This document shows, in pieces, positions 46,601 to 58,330 of a stretch of 64,000 nucleotides of DNA (its first letter is position 1; each line of letters opens with the position of its first letter). Source of the DNA: Arctopsyche grandis (Eukaryota; Arthropoda; Insecta; Trichoptera; Hydropsychidae); NCBI RefSeq assembly GCF_051622035.1, contig NC_135356.1, positions 19,085,685 through 19,149,684 of the forward strand, in the 5' to 3' direction. The notes under the pieces are model-generated. The model was not told where the DNA came from. It made no database searches and saw only the letters and a program-made list of their open reading frames with translations. Made by a program: the position numbers and the translations under genes.

Positions 46601-47250
46601 AGTGCAGTGTGATTTTAAAAGTTATTTTTGCAACGTTATATTTTACTTTATGAGTTCAATAAAGGCAAATAAACGGTTCAAATAAAAAAGAAGTCTAAAT
46701 AAAGAGGATGAATTCCGAAAATTCCGAGCTGGAAACTAGTCTAAAAGATGAGCCTCATCTTGGAAGATCTGTAGAGCTCAACGCGGTTGTCCTACAAAGT
46801 CCTGGTCGAACAAAATCCTATAGTAAATGTTCAGAAACTAGCCGAGAAGGTTGGATTTGGTCTTTCAACCATTCATCGACCTCTATGTGTCATTGGAAAG
46901 TCAGCAAATTTGGTCAATGGGTTCATCACCAATTTTCCAAGTATAATCTCATGCAGAGTAAATGTGTGAGGGACAATGCTCGACCACACACAGCGAGGAT
47001 GACATTACAAAGACTGGAGGGGTTTAAATGGGAAAGAAACCCACCATATTCCTTATCTAATTATCATTTATTCCACAGTCTTCAGAATCATTTGAATGGG
47101 AAAAATATTAATTCCCTAGTTACGAACATGTGAATTTTGGAATCTAGGTTTTGGAAGTCTAGCAGAATGATGCAAGAGCATTGTAGAAAATGACATTATA
47201 TTTAGGTTAAAAATTAATTTTGTTTATCTTAATTTCGAAAAATGAATGAA
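46600..47250 (+). mobile_element. Deleted mariner transposon
   Basis: Mariner (DD34D-type) transposase pieces lie in order. They are LETSLKDEPHLGRSVELN (end of the first DNA-binding helix region), then in another frame VEQNPIVNVQKLAEKVGFGL (second helix-turn-helix), then VRDNARPHTARMTLQRLEGF with PPYSLSNYHLF.SLQNHLNG. The sequence between the helix-turn-helix and DNARPH is gone, removing the first catalytic Asp, and the SPDL.PSDYHLF motif has lost its third Asp. It has frameshifts and no intact ends were identified. Confidence 0.8.
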
Positions 47251-48272
47251 GTTTAAAAAACCGTATTATTCATCTCGGAATTTATAAATTCCTCGTCTGC
47301 TTGGTATTAGTGATAAAAAAACATATAAACAAAAATGTTTAACACAGTGAAATGCTTATTTTAGGAGGTAAACAATAACTATTAAAAAAAATATAGTAAG
47401 AATTGATTTTCAAACGTTTTATAAAATATTTGTAAGGTGTATAGCTTAAAAATCTATGAAAATATTTCTCATATATTAAAGATATCACATATGTACATGC
47501 ATACAAAATATTTTTTGTAAAATACAAGCCGTTATTCAAGCAGATGCGAAATTTAGAAAATTCAATTTGGTAAAACGAGGATCGGTCGAGCGGAGTAAAC
47601 CTTTAATTTCATTGGTACTCGAATTTTTAGATATTATATTTAAGTAATTTTGGTGTAATATTCTTAATACATATAAGGATATTTCTAATGCGTGTCGTCA
47701 TATCATGATTGTTGGTAGAAAAAACGTTTATTGGCCATTATTTGTGAAACATTTTTTAACAAAAGTGCCAACATAACATTATAACTATCAGATTATAGTT
47801 TAGACAATACAAAAATACATTTCTATCATTAAAATATGACTTGTTTTCGAAAATATTATTTTTTTTGCAACATGAAAAAATTTTATTTTTTCAAACAATT
47901 CAATTTTCAAATAAGAATTTTGTTTAATTTTATTAATAATTTCAAAAATTATTATAATTTTTTTATATAAATAAAATAATTGTAATTATTTTTTTTGGAC
48001 GCAGGCGGACGATTTAGGTATACCTGAAAAGTCTGGCTAAAATAAAAATTACATAATGGTTTTTATTTCTAAGTATACTAAATGTAAATAAAACATTGTT
48101 AACGGTAGATAGACAACTTTCAGCAGATACATATGTATATAAATTATAATACAATATCATTTAACTAGCGCAATATTCCGATATTGGAATTGATAGTTTC
48201 AAACATAATAGACGGAAATAGCTAATTTAGCCTTTTAACAATATGCAAGTATATCAATGATATTATTTGAGA
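47251..48272. other. AT-rich spacer and likely SOWAH 3' UTR
   Basis: No coding exon. If the SOWAH long form ends at 48,273, its 3' UTR lies just to the left on the minus strand. Confidence 0.4.
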
Positions 48273-48512
48273 TTACTTCCGTTGCCAAGTGGAATCGAAT
48301 CCGCAAGCTGTGTCAGAATCCGATTCAGAAGATACTGTGGCATTGCTTATGCCATCTTCATCAAAATCTTTGATTGATCTAACTTCGTTTGGTGTGCTTG
48401 GAGTGCTTCTGCTTTGTGGAGAAGATGACGAAGAGAAATCTTTGCCGATTTTTTTCTTCCTTTTGATTTTTGTAAACAAAGGCGGTGGCATTTGAACTTT
48501 ATTTTTATCATT
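48273..48512 (-). CDS. SOWAH long-form last exon
   Basis: Acceptor TATTTCAG; reads NDKNKVQMPPPLFTKIKRKK and on through serine-rich SSSSSPQSRSTPSTPNEV to DSTWQRK and TAA. It is 80 codons including stop, phase 0 entry. A low-complexity, probably disordered tail with possible proline-directed phosphorylation sites. Confidence 0.75.
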   Translation of the reverse strand, partial: NDKNKVQMPPPLFTKIKRKKKIGKDFSSSSSPQSRSTPSTPNEVRSIKDFDEDGISNATVSSESDSDTACGFDSTWQRK

Positions 48513-51500
48513 CTGAAATATATGTTTAAAAAATATTATTACAATATTATTATAATTTCATAACCGACATTTCAAAAGTAATGAAAATTAACCCTTATAT
48601 TGTCAGCTGAACCCCAAGTTCCTCGCAATGCCTCATCCGTCATATCTTGAGAAGATTCCATTTGAGAAGCATACCGGGGAAAAGGTGGTTTTACACCTCT
48701 AGTTCCAGGTCCAACACCTAAGAAATTACTAAAAGCTTCTGTAGTTTTCTTAACTCTCATATTCAAAGAGCCGATGCGCAAGAAACCCAAATCTTTTTCT
48801 GAAATGAAAATAAGCAGATACAATTAATAAAAAAATTCAAATTTGTAAAACATTCAAAATGTATAAATAAACACAAACTTACCAGAATACTTTTTCTTGT
48901 GCTTATTCTCTGAAATCAAAAATAAAAGTATTGAATACGTGCATATGGTGAAAACTACTCAAATATACAAATTGTTCAAACACTAAAATGCTTTGAACAT
49001 TGTATGAATGAGCCTTTAAACATGAATACATACATACATATATAAAATGGAATACATAAGCATATTAAACACGTAAACTTTGATCGAACAATTGGACATA
49101 GAAGAATACCAAGAGGACATACATACATATATTTGTACAACAAGCACACATATGCATATGTAAATAATATAACTGATGACTATATGTATAGTTGAATTAA
49201 TAAAAACATGTATTAGACGGATATAATAATGTTTGTGAACATAAAAAGCAACACGACACATGTGGTGCGACATATGTATGTTAATCAACATTTATACATA
49301 TATTTAAGAAATCTCAATTGCTGTTGTACTCACCACTAATATGATTCATATGTGTGTGTAGTAATTAATCTAAAAATTATCACAACAAAGGATAAAATAA
49401 AACTCATGTATGTGCTATAATAGGTATTTAAATAAAGCTTTTAAAAATACTGTATTTATGAAAGCGAATTGCTTTGGAAGTAAAATATTTTATATGTATA
49501 AGTATATATTTTTATAATACACTGTGATAATTAAATGTCATATTTGAAATTGTAGTTTATTATATAGATATCCTTAAATGTTATATAAAAATAAAAGCAA
49601 AACCTTGAACTAATCCATGCTCATGATGTTGTATGTACTATAAGTCAATATAAAAATTCAATACTTTCTAATTTAAGTTATTTGGCATAATAAATACACA
49701 GTTAGTAACAAAGTTTTGCTAAAAACAAGCTTGTTAATTTGTATAAAGTATTTAATTTGTCGAAAACTCGGTATTTACCAAAGGTTTGTTTTCGTTTTTG
49801 ACATTCAGATTTGATTTCTGATTTTTATCTGCCGTTCAACCTGGTATTTTAAATTAAGGAATCACTTTAACCGTTAATGGAAGTTTAATCGTGTACATTT
49901 TTTTGAGTAAAATTTCTCATGAACATTTATAATTTATAAAAAAAATGTTTAACTTGCACTATATATTTATATATAGTATATTTAACTTGCACTATAGTTG
50001 GTCCCAGGGGCGTCATTTGGGGGAGGCTAAGGTGGCCAGCTCCCCCCCCCCCCCTAATTTTGAAAGGGACTATCCACGTTGCTTAATGTATTATTATGAA
50101 TTTGAATTAAAATACTAAACTTTGAATTAAAATTTTTCTCAGAAAAAAGTGGGGTCTTGCTTTGAAACATATTTTTTAACTCGTTTATCATTTAAAATTA
50201 TTTTACTATTAATTTTATTGATAAAAATATATAAATAAAAAAATGATTAAAAGAAATACTTAAAATTCATTTTCATTTTTTAATATATTACACCCCCACT
50301 CTTAAAAAGGTATTCCTTATTGGTCAAAAATTGCCCCCCCCCCTGGGAAAAGCTGAAATGACGCCCCTGGTTGGTCCGCTGTAGGATGAGACTTAGGAAA
50401 AACGAACATGCTGTCTCTTACACCGCCTCTCGTCCAATAGCATTTCGTTTAGACAGTAGAACATTGTACGCGCGAAATGCTATTACTCGAAATGGCGTGT
50501 AAGAGATAGCATGTGCGTTTTACCGTTTTACCATAAGTGTTTTCCTACATCTGATGGCCTATATTTAAAAAAATTTAAATAATAAACAAAAAAATTTATG
50601 AACTTTTGTATCACAATGAACAATTAATTAAAAGTATTTATAATTACTAAATAATATGTAATAAAAATTAATTACAAAAATATTTAAAACAAAATTTGTT
50701 TCAAAGTCAGGCATAATATGTATGCAAGTTACTTAAAAAATTAGAAACAATAATACTACTGATATATTTTGTTCGTAAGTTGATAAATAAAGATATGTAT
50801 CTTTTTTGGAAGTTTGTATCTTAAAATATAAAACAATACCTGCACAATCATGAAAATGAAAAGTAAACTAAGTTCATTTCATCATTCTTAATACATATAG
50901 TGTGATTTCATAATGGATTCAAATCAAATTGTATTAATAAAAAATATGCCGTTGTAATCGTTCATTAAAAGAAGGCAACTTCACCACTCTTTTTTAGCGC
51001 TGTATTTTTTGGTATAAACTTTTTGCTAAAAAAGCTCTTCTTAGTTTTGACTTTTGGTTGAAATACATTGTCTTCGACGTGGACTATTTTAACCGGGATG
51101 TCATCCCTCGAGTTCGCCGGATTAAAGCCTTGCGATTTAGAACGACCTTTCATCATCGTTTTATTCAAAGTTTTGTAACGGATTGTTCCCTTCGACGGTT
51201 TTTTGGGATACTCACTGCGGAATGGCTCCGTCGATATAATTTCATTGTTGACTAGGTAATCTGTCGCTTTGCGGCCCGAGTAATCGCGAACGTTTATGTC
51301 AGCCGCTGAAACATATACAATGGAACAAATCAGTGACGGTTTCAATTTGAAAATCAGACAATTATATGTATATAATTCAAGTGTTAACTCACAGTAAACT
51401 TCTTTGAGCAGTCTGTATATGCTTTCATGGCGGAACTGCATGGCTAAGTGTAGCGGCGTATAACCCTGAAACACGATTTACATTCATGTTAGTATATATT

Positions 51501-53736
51501 TAATATTTTCAATATAAATTGTACTCATTCGAAATATAAGAATCACATAAAAAGTGATGCACAAACAAAACTATGTGTGTATGCACTTATACGAGTCAAA
51601 TTTAAAATTAAAGAAGGGAGCCAACAACGGTAACAGATGTTACCGTTCAGTTTCAACTGCACACTTTATTGAATTCTATTGTTATTGGATTCCGATATAG
51701 CCCCTCTTTGCACGTTTGAAGTTTCAACTATACGAGATTTGATCCCTTCGGTACATAAAATAAAAATAGAGATAGAAATTCTTTTGAACCGACTCGCTAT
51801 TTTATGTCTTGCATACTAAATTTACATGCTAATGAAAAGTTTATTTATTTATTTCAACTGATTCAAATTATGATGCTAAATATTATAAGGTGAATTTTGT
51901 GATTGAATATTATTTTAATTATTTAATAATATTCAATCTTATTTTACAACAAACAAAACACTAAAATTCATCAAGTTTGCTGCAGTCTAGATTTTTTGTC
52001 GTAAATGTACTTAAATTTGGTTTCAGACGCTTCTTTAGCATTTTATATTATCGTCATCATTTAAAGGCATTCAACATCCACTGATAGAGACCTCTCAATT
52101 TTACGCCACTCTCAATCATCTCACCCCATACATTTTTATAATATTGTTTACCCATCTTCTTCGCAGCCTTCCTCTTACATTCTCTTGGGTACCATTCTAG
52201 CACTTATTTCGTCTATTCTTCTAGTTACGTAACCCGGCCATTTCCATTTCAATCTCTTCACTCTATCTACTATATCCACTACCCTTGTCATACTTCTCAC
52301 AAACGTATTCCGTCTCCTGTCTTTCCTCCTTATGCCAAGCATACAGCGTTCCATACTTCTTTGAGTGTTTTGTGTAGCAGCTTGGCGTTCAATTTCCAAG
52401 TTTCACATCCATACGTCATCACTGGTAAAACACATTGATCGAAGATATTTTTCTTCAGGCAAAGTGGCATTTTTGATTTAAAAACGAAATTCATTCGTCC
52501 AAATGCACTTCATTCTAATTTCATACGTCTCTAGTTCATATGTAGATACATATGAACTGTTATATTTGAAAGGATGACTTGCTCACTCTTTCTACTATAC
52601 ATATCTACTATCCTTGTCAAACTTCTCAACCACGTTTTCTGTTTCCTATTTTTCCTCGTTATGCCGAGAATGCTTCCATAATTCTTAAAGTGTATTGGAC
52701 TTTGTATAACATTCGAGGTTCTATGTCTAAACATTTGATATACAGTGTACATACATATATGTATATATTTAATATATTACATATATTTGATGGGTTTCTC
52801 ATTTGACATTTGCAAAAACACCAATCGGTTCAATGTCTTGTCGATGAAAATGTCTTGTCAAAGATGAAAAATGTCATTAAAATTAATTTACATGTATATA
52901 ATACAAAGCCATTGCATATGTATATTCATATCTGGATAATTAAGATGTTTAATGCATATTGAACTATGTAAAACATTACCATTAGTAAATGATGTGTGAT
53001 TTTCATACAAATTTGATAATATTTTCAAAATTTGTAGTTTTTCTTAAAAAAACTTATTAAAATGATTATATGAGTAATATTTTCGAATATTAAGTATTTC
53101 ACAAATATTTTTATAAAAATTTAATGATAAAGTACAACATTGTTGATTTGTTATTATTGTTCAATGTTCATGAAATACGGTTGTTGAAATATTGCTCATA
53201 AACTAGGTTTTTATTTGTATAAATAAATTATATTTCAAAATGATTAAATATAAAAATTATACGTACATATATTAATAGGTATATAAAAGAATAATAATAG
53301 AAAAAAGCGATAGGCTTGAATTTTTAATGTATGAATATTAATATAAAATAAAAATACACTTACTCCAACCTGCATGAAGAAAGCAGCAACGTTGTACAAA
53401 TATGAAAAAAAAACAAATAAACATTATATGTATAATAGAATGTAATTCTTAGCAATACAATACTACTAAGGTTAAAAAAAATGAATAGGATAATTTATGA
53501 TTTAAAATTATATGGCAATGGTGGTGTTGTTGACTAAAGTTTACAACTACATTATAATTTGCAAATAAAAAAGATACGGGTAAGTGCATTTAATATGCAA
53601 ATCGATATAATAAGACATTATGCAGTGAGGAAATAATTGGACTAACGCTGCGCATGTTGACCAATTTGGGTGCTGAGCCGGCTAGTAGTTTGACAAGGTC
53701 CTCGTTGCCCCTTTTGGCGGCCCAGTGCAGGGCGGT
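48273..53736 (-). CDS. Sosondowah (SOWAH) ankyrin-repeat gene, 3' part
   Basis: On the minus strand, exons 53736-53647, 53369-53364, 51465-51393, 51305-50985, 48909-48883, 48798-48593 and 48512-48273 join in a single frame of 320 residues plus stop. The first four encode two ankyrin repeats (TALHWAAKRGNEDLVKLLAG, GYTPLHLAMQF...IYRLL) and ADINVRDYSGRKATDYLV, the signature of SOWAH-family proteins. The remainder is a basic, serine-rich tail. Such proteins are thought to be intracellular scaffolds; their exact role is little known. The 5' exons are missing, probably beyond the right edge. A short form ends at 50,965 by reading through the 50,985 donor. The family call is firm; isoforms are inferred from phase and splice signals. 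Confidence 0.85.
48593..48798 (-). CDS. SOWAH long-form penultimate exon
   Basis: Acceptor CATTTTCAG; reads EKDLGFLRIGSLNMRVKKTT then EAFSNFLGVGPGTRG. It is 206 nt, enters after one base of a split codon and leaves in phase 0 at AGG|GTTAAT. The high amino-acid complexity and split-codon fit with both neighbours argue for a real exon. Confidence 0.8.
48883..48909 (-). CDS. SOWAH long-form 27-nt exon
   Basis: Encodes a split E, then NKHKKKYS. Acceptor GATTTCAG, donor CTG|GTAAGT. It has phase 1 on both sides and so could be skipped without loss of frame. Confidence 0.75.
50005..50369. mobile_element. hAT MITE with perfect 8-bp TSD
   Basis: CAGGGGCGTCATTT and its reverse complement bound 365 bp. 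Identical octamers GTTGGTCC flank it at 49,997-50,004 and 50,370-50,377. C-rich runs lie just inside both ends. It has no ORF and sits in a SOWAH intron. Confidence 0.92.
50398..50521. mobile_element. Small foldback element (about 120 bp)
   Basis: ACGAACATGCTGTCTCTTAC on the left pairs with GTAAGAGATAGCATGTGCGT on the right. An inner pair, AATAGCATTTCG with CGAAATGCTATT, makes a near-continuous hairpin. It lies 20 bp from the hAT MITE. Confidence 0.75.
50965..51305 (-). CDS. SOWAH exon with alternative stop
   Basis: Acceptor GTTTCAG at 51,306; the split codon then reads ADINVRDYSGRKATDYLVNN followed by a basic tail (TLNKTMMKGRSKSQGF, KVKTKKSFFSKKFIPKN). If unspliced at its end it stops at SGEVAFF TAA (50,965). 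The donor AGTG|GTGAAG after 50,985 has exactly the phase needed for the 27-nt exon downstream. Confidence 0.85.
51393..51465 (-). CDS. SOWAH second ankyrin repeat exon
   Basis: Acceptor GTTTCAG; encodes GYTPLHLAMQFRHESIYRLL plus KEVY and one extra base; donor TACT|GTGAGT. The TPLH hairpin-helix motif is intact. Confidence 0.9.
51474..52075. other. SOWAH intron, first part
   Basis: AT-rich with one GC-richer patch near 51,620-51,730; nothing recognised. Confidence 0.5.
52080..52470 (-). mobile_element. RTE-type LINE fragment in SOWAH intron
   Basis: Minus strand encodes CLKKNIFDQCVLPVMTYGCE, TLKEV.., LKWKWPGYVTRR and PRECKRKAAKKMG in three frames, matching the end of RTE reverse transcriptases (QCVLPVLTYGCETW... 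KWKWAGHVARR ... PR.GKR). Heavily mutated. Confidence 0.75.
52560..52720 (-). mobile_element. Second RTE fragment
   Basis: Minus strand reads NYGSILGITRKNRKQKTWLR plus SLTRIVDM, the same region of RTE ORF2 as ERCMLGIRRKDRRRN in the neighbouring fragment. Confidence 0.6.
52760..53360. other. SOWAH intron, AT-rich
   Basis: No element recognised. Confidence 0.6.
53364..53369 (-). CDS. SOWAH 6-nt microexon
   Basis: On the minus strand TTTCTTCATGCAG precedes GTTGGA, followed at once by GTAAGT. The six bases encode Val-Gly in phase 0 between VNMRS and GYTPLH. SOWAH proteins normally have two residues here (RT-NG-GYTPLH type), so leaving the microexon out would remove two residues from the ankyrin loop. 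Acceptor, donor, phase and family spacing all agree. Confidence 0.75.
53647..53736 (-). CDS. SOWAH first ankyrin repeat exon
   Basis: Acceptor CTGTTTTCAG; 30 codons TALHWAAKRGNEDLVKLLAG then SAPKLVNMRS; donor AGC|GTTAGT. Phase 0 at both ends. This is the most 5' SOWAH exon seen in the window. Confidence 0.9.
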
Positions 53737-55080
53737 CTGAAAACAGTAAATTAGATCAGCAAATTGGTTCCGTTGAAACGTGCCTGGCATAATAATCGAC
53801 TAGGGTCGTACAACCAATATAGGGTCGTCGAAAAAATGCACAGGTGATGCCGAGGTATTGAACATAACGAGTGGTTACATCAATTGGTGTTTTGTAATGC
53901 ACATGGTTGTAAGAGTATATGTGATGTTGTTTAAGATAAAATTGTCATTGTCAGTTATATGTTCATACATATGTAATTAAGTGAGTGTGAGGACGGTGAA
54001 GTTTTTCATAATCATGCAAATCATGCCAGTTTTTATGTTATCTTTTAGGGTTGTTGTAGTAGTTCTGTGTAGGATTGCTAAAATCATAACTGTAAAAATT
54101 AAGTTGAAAAAGCGAAATCAATTTTTGTTTTAATGTTTTAAACAATTTTTGGATTGTTTATAGTTTTTTTGTTGGGATCGGTTTTTCAAAAATTTCTTCA
54201 AGTATCGTTCATGAACTAAGCATTTTTTGACAAATTGATGAATTGGGTTTAACATGCATATATTTACATAAATACATACTCATGACAACTTTTTTATATT
54301 TTACTTCAAATAGAGAGGAAAAATATAAAAAAGTTCTTTTAGGACATAATTTTTTTAAGAGGTTTAGGATATTAGAACTTATTAATTCATTTGGTCGAAT
54401 TGGTCTGAATTCTAACTACTCTATTTGAAAATTAGGGTTCTTTAGTTTTTTTGTTAAAAATATATTGACCGAGAATATGACCTCTTAGATGAGAGTTTTT
54501 GTTAAAAGTTAGGAGGTTAATATTTATGTACAATAAAAAATACCACTCTTTAAGTCCAGTTGGCGGAATTGAAATATCTTGGTCATATTATTAGATGAGA
54601 CTAAACACGCAACAGATCGAGAGATTCTAAATAAACTGACTTGCGCAATGCCCGAGAAAAAATCGGTTTGAAGGTTTTCCCTACACTGTAGGTCCAACAG
54701 TATTGATTACTTGAAAGTCACCCAGTTGTAGTTTTATCAAAATTTATCTTCATGTAAATAGATTTTTGAGTTTTTTCCATAGTATACTTTAAGCATTGAT
54801 AATAAAATAAGAATACTAACAAGAAAAAAGGTGTAAAACAGACGATGATCACTGTATCAGTATATTTTACATTAGACCTTAACATTTTTTTAGCCTAGGT
54901 ACTTCTACTAATAAAAAAAATCATCACGTTCTTTCAATACGCAGGGGGGGATAGTATTTTTTATAAAGTTTATTGAACATTTCAGTAGAAAAAAATTACA
55001 ATTTAAAATATTATATAATCGTATCAAGAAAATATATCACTGCCCAGGTTCGGCAATATTTTTAAAGTCGGAATTTAATG
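53737..55080. other. SOWAH upstream intron
   Basis: AT-rich, no recognised element or exon. Confidence 0.5.
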
Positions 55081-55790
55081 TAGTTTATTTAAACGATAAA
55101 CGCGAGCAATATCGAATGACGTGAATTGACGTCTCCCGCTCTAACACAAAGTTTACCGATTACGCGGATTCCACGTTCCCCGTCGTCAGCGTGTAAAAAC
55201 CACTCCGCGATCGAAAGGTAGATCGCGATCGGCTGATTTGGCAGCCCTGGAATAGACTAAGACGTATTGTGAACATAAGAAAAGTAAAAAGCTGTTTGAA
55301 ATTAAAAAAAAAACAATCTTCGATGATAAATTGAAAGAAAAAAAACACGCATTTGAATTTGCATTCTAAAATGACACTAGAACATTCGAAAGGGGATACG
55401 CAAAAAGGTATGTATGTATGTATATAATAGTAGATATGTGGTCGATGGAGTCCAATGGCACGAGACCCTGTCGCGATGTCCACCGATCACCTGTTCTCAT
55501 TACGCTAATAACGGCGAGAGGTGATGATGGCGGGCTGACATTTACGCGGAACATCTGCTGGCCCCCGCAGCAACGTAAACAAAATGTCTTTAGTTCCTAA
55601 TAATATGCTATTATCGGGGATGATTGATGCCAAAGCGGGTGGGAAGGAGGGACACCCGTTAATGGACACCCGTCTTACTCTATAATGCATTCCGTGACCC
55701 AGCCTGGGTTCAAAACTAACTAATTGGAATAGTCTAGGTGCGCTGCTGTAGTTTTTTATACCAAACACACACAATCTGATAATTCAGTAA
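55081..55790. other. Unique GC-richer blocks, possible regulatory DNA
   Basis: 55,090-55,260 and 55,440-55,720 stand out by base composition and absence of repeat signatures. Overlapping ORFs on both strands show no domain. Probably non-coding conserved DNA in a SOWAH intron or upstream region; this is inferred from composition only. Confidence 0.35.
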
Positions 55791-55829
55791 TGCGTTGGGA
55801 TGTGCATACACATACGTATGTAGATCAGG

Positions 55830-56480
55830 GCTATCCGAAAGTGGACGTAGATATACTTATTGGCAAGCAAGTACCTAGGAGCAATGATCAATACGGACGT
55901 CAGTTCCGAAATGGAGATAAGAAGAAGGATCGAAATAGCAAGAAATGCCTTCGGCAGCATGAAAAATGTTTTGTGTTGTCGAAGGTTGTCTATGAAATTG
56001 CGCTTAAGAGTCCTGCACTCCTATGTTTGGTCGGTGTTGCTGTACGGATGCGAAAAATGAACGCTGTTAGTGGCATCCATGAACAGGATAGAGTCCTTTT
56101 AAATGTGATGTTACCGGAGGATGCTAAAGATCTCGTGGAAGGAGCATGTAAGAAACGAAACAGTCATCCAGCTTCTTCATAAAAAGAGAGAGCTTCTTGA
56201 CACGGTGAAGCGCCGTAAGATGGAATATTTTGGCCACATTATTCGCGGCCCCAAATATCGCCTTCTACAAAAAATCATAGAAGGGAAAATAGAAGGAAAA
56301 CGGCGGCTTGGGAGAAAGAAGCTCTCTTGGTTCCGGAACATCAGGTCATGGATGGGACTCGGTCTCGAAAAGTTATTTCGGCTTGCCCATGATAGGGAAG
56401 AATTCGCACGGGCCATAAACGATGTCTACCCATGGTAGTCGCCTACGTCCGAATACGGATTCGGCATTAGAAGAAGAAAT
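55830..56480 (+). mobile_element. RTE-type endonuclease-RT C-terminus, near-intact
   Basis: YLGAMINTDVSSEMEIRRRI then SMKLRLRVLHSYVWSVLLYG, and after one stop and frame change MWCYRRMLKISWKEHVRNET, KRRKMEYFGHIIRG, EGKRRLGRKKLSWFRNI and REEFARAI. This is the full C-terminal third of an RTE-type ORF2. It ends with GGCATTAGAAGAAGAAATAAGAAG, the element's typical tail. Only a few mutations are seen, so it is one of the youngest LINE copies here. It is 5'-truncated, so inactive. Confidence 0.85.
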
Positions 56481-56489
56481 AAGAAGTCA

Positions 56490-57200
56490 GAGACTAGCAA
56501 TGGGTATGGCTTTGCTTCCTACATATAAATGTACATATTATTCTGTCAAGGATGAGAGGCAAGCCTCTCTTCTCAAAGCTGATATTAACGCTGTCTTGGA
56601 GTCCTGTTTTATTTTAGGTCTAGAACTTAATATAAATTAATGTGCAATTATGGATGACCGGAAAAATGCACTCGAGATAATTGCACTCTCGAGACATCCA
56701 AACTTTCAAAGATTCTCACAGTGCACAAACGCAATATAATTCTACAAAAAAGCGTCAAGGGGTATTTGTATGTTATCCAAGGTTGCTAACCTTTTTTTGT
56801 GGAATTCTATTGCGTAAGTTCTTTTTGGGTGCATTTGAAAATTATGACTTTTCGAAACTGTGCTACTATTCAGTGCATCTTTCCGGGAACCCAATTATGA
56901 GCTATGGACGTGCACGTTCGCTCTATTGTCATGGATATTCTATTGGATCCGTCTTGTTGGAGCGTGTGGAATCTATGGTCGATTTGGGTGTCACTTTTAA
57001 TTCTCAACTCACCTTTTTATAACCACATCAACCACCCAGGAATCACCATGAAGCAAATTACTCTTTAATGATCGAGAAAGTGCAAAAAGCATTTCTTCGT
57101 TTCCTATATAGGAAAGAGTATGGGTATTACTCTTATTTCTACCATACTCCTTTCCTTTTGGAAGGTGGACTATATCTTGCTCGGTCACCTGATTTAACCA
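56490..57200 (+). mobile_element. Jockey/CR1-like LINE fragment
   Basis: DERQASLLKADINAVLESCF then LGLELNIN (the RT palm region after YADD), VDLGVTFNSQLTF and KVQKAFLRFLYRKEYGYY are found in order. Frameshifted and 5'-truncated; it directly follows the RTE copy. Confidence 0.65.
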
Positions 57201-58330
57201 TTTTACAAATTTTCGTCTGATTACGGACTTAGGAGCTCTTTTACACAAAATAAGTAATACAAAATAACAGATAATCAGAAAAATGTAAAAATCTTTTAAA
57301 ACCCTGAAGAGATAAACCCATATTTATCAAAACGGAATTGAGACGAAGGACTCTAGTATGCATTAGAAATTGGCATTTGAACATAAAGAGCAAATAATTT
57401 TATCAAAATTTTTGTTTTATTTGACATTAGACGATAACATTAAAGTCGCTTGTGAATAACGGCCTCTGTTCGGCGAGCTACCTCGAATAGGTTTTACACC
57501 TTAATTCGGATAATTGGCAAGGCATCTGCATGAGTGATAATAGAAAGGACAATAAACACCCATGTTTTTATAAAGGTTCTACCTCTTAAAATATTTTTTG
57601 TTATTTTTTTATATACAAAAAGAATATCGGATTTTTACTACTTGACAAATTTTTGAAAACTTATGGTGCCTATGTTATTTTTTTCTGTTAACACAGATGG
57701 TTATATTTATTTTTATTTGATTGAATAAACATTAGACAAACAAAAAAATAATAACTGACTAACACACCTCTTTTAACTTGGGCAGTATTAGCAATTAACT
57801 GTGAGATTTTGGTGTTTTTACTAAAAATCTTTAAAAATGAAATTAAAAAAACCCGTAAGACTTATGTGTGGCTCAAAATGTTGGAAATTATGTAAGCTAT
57901 CAACCCTTCAAGGCTTTGTATCAACCTACCGGACACCCTATATACATAAATCTGAAATAATTTCAAGATATGTAGTGGTGACGTGGTGGGTAGGATGGTT
58001 TTAACAATTTAATGAGGGACCGTTTAAACAAAGAAATCAGATAAATTGACAAACTCTGATAGGAAACGATATACTTGGAGTCACAGATTTTTAAGTCTGG
58101 CCAGCAGCACTGCAGCAATTATTCTGTGGTTCCCCTAGAGTTGGCTTTTCCTCTACAAAAGTTGATTTTTGTCTAGTGTCTCCCTTGATATGTTCTGACC
58201 CTCCAAGTGGGCCACGTGGACTCACCCAGGTTGAAAAATGCTGCTTTGGAAAACCAATAAAATAACTAAATCCGTAATTTCTATCACATAAACAATGCAA
58301 AATACATAGATGATTGAAACCATTTCAAGC
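57201..58330. other. AT-rich spacer with hAT-like trace
   Basis: GTGGGCCACGTGGACTCACC with AGGTTGAAAAATGCTGC at 58,195-58,245 resembles the terminal part of a hAT-like element. No gene is seen. Confidence 0.4.
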
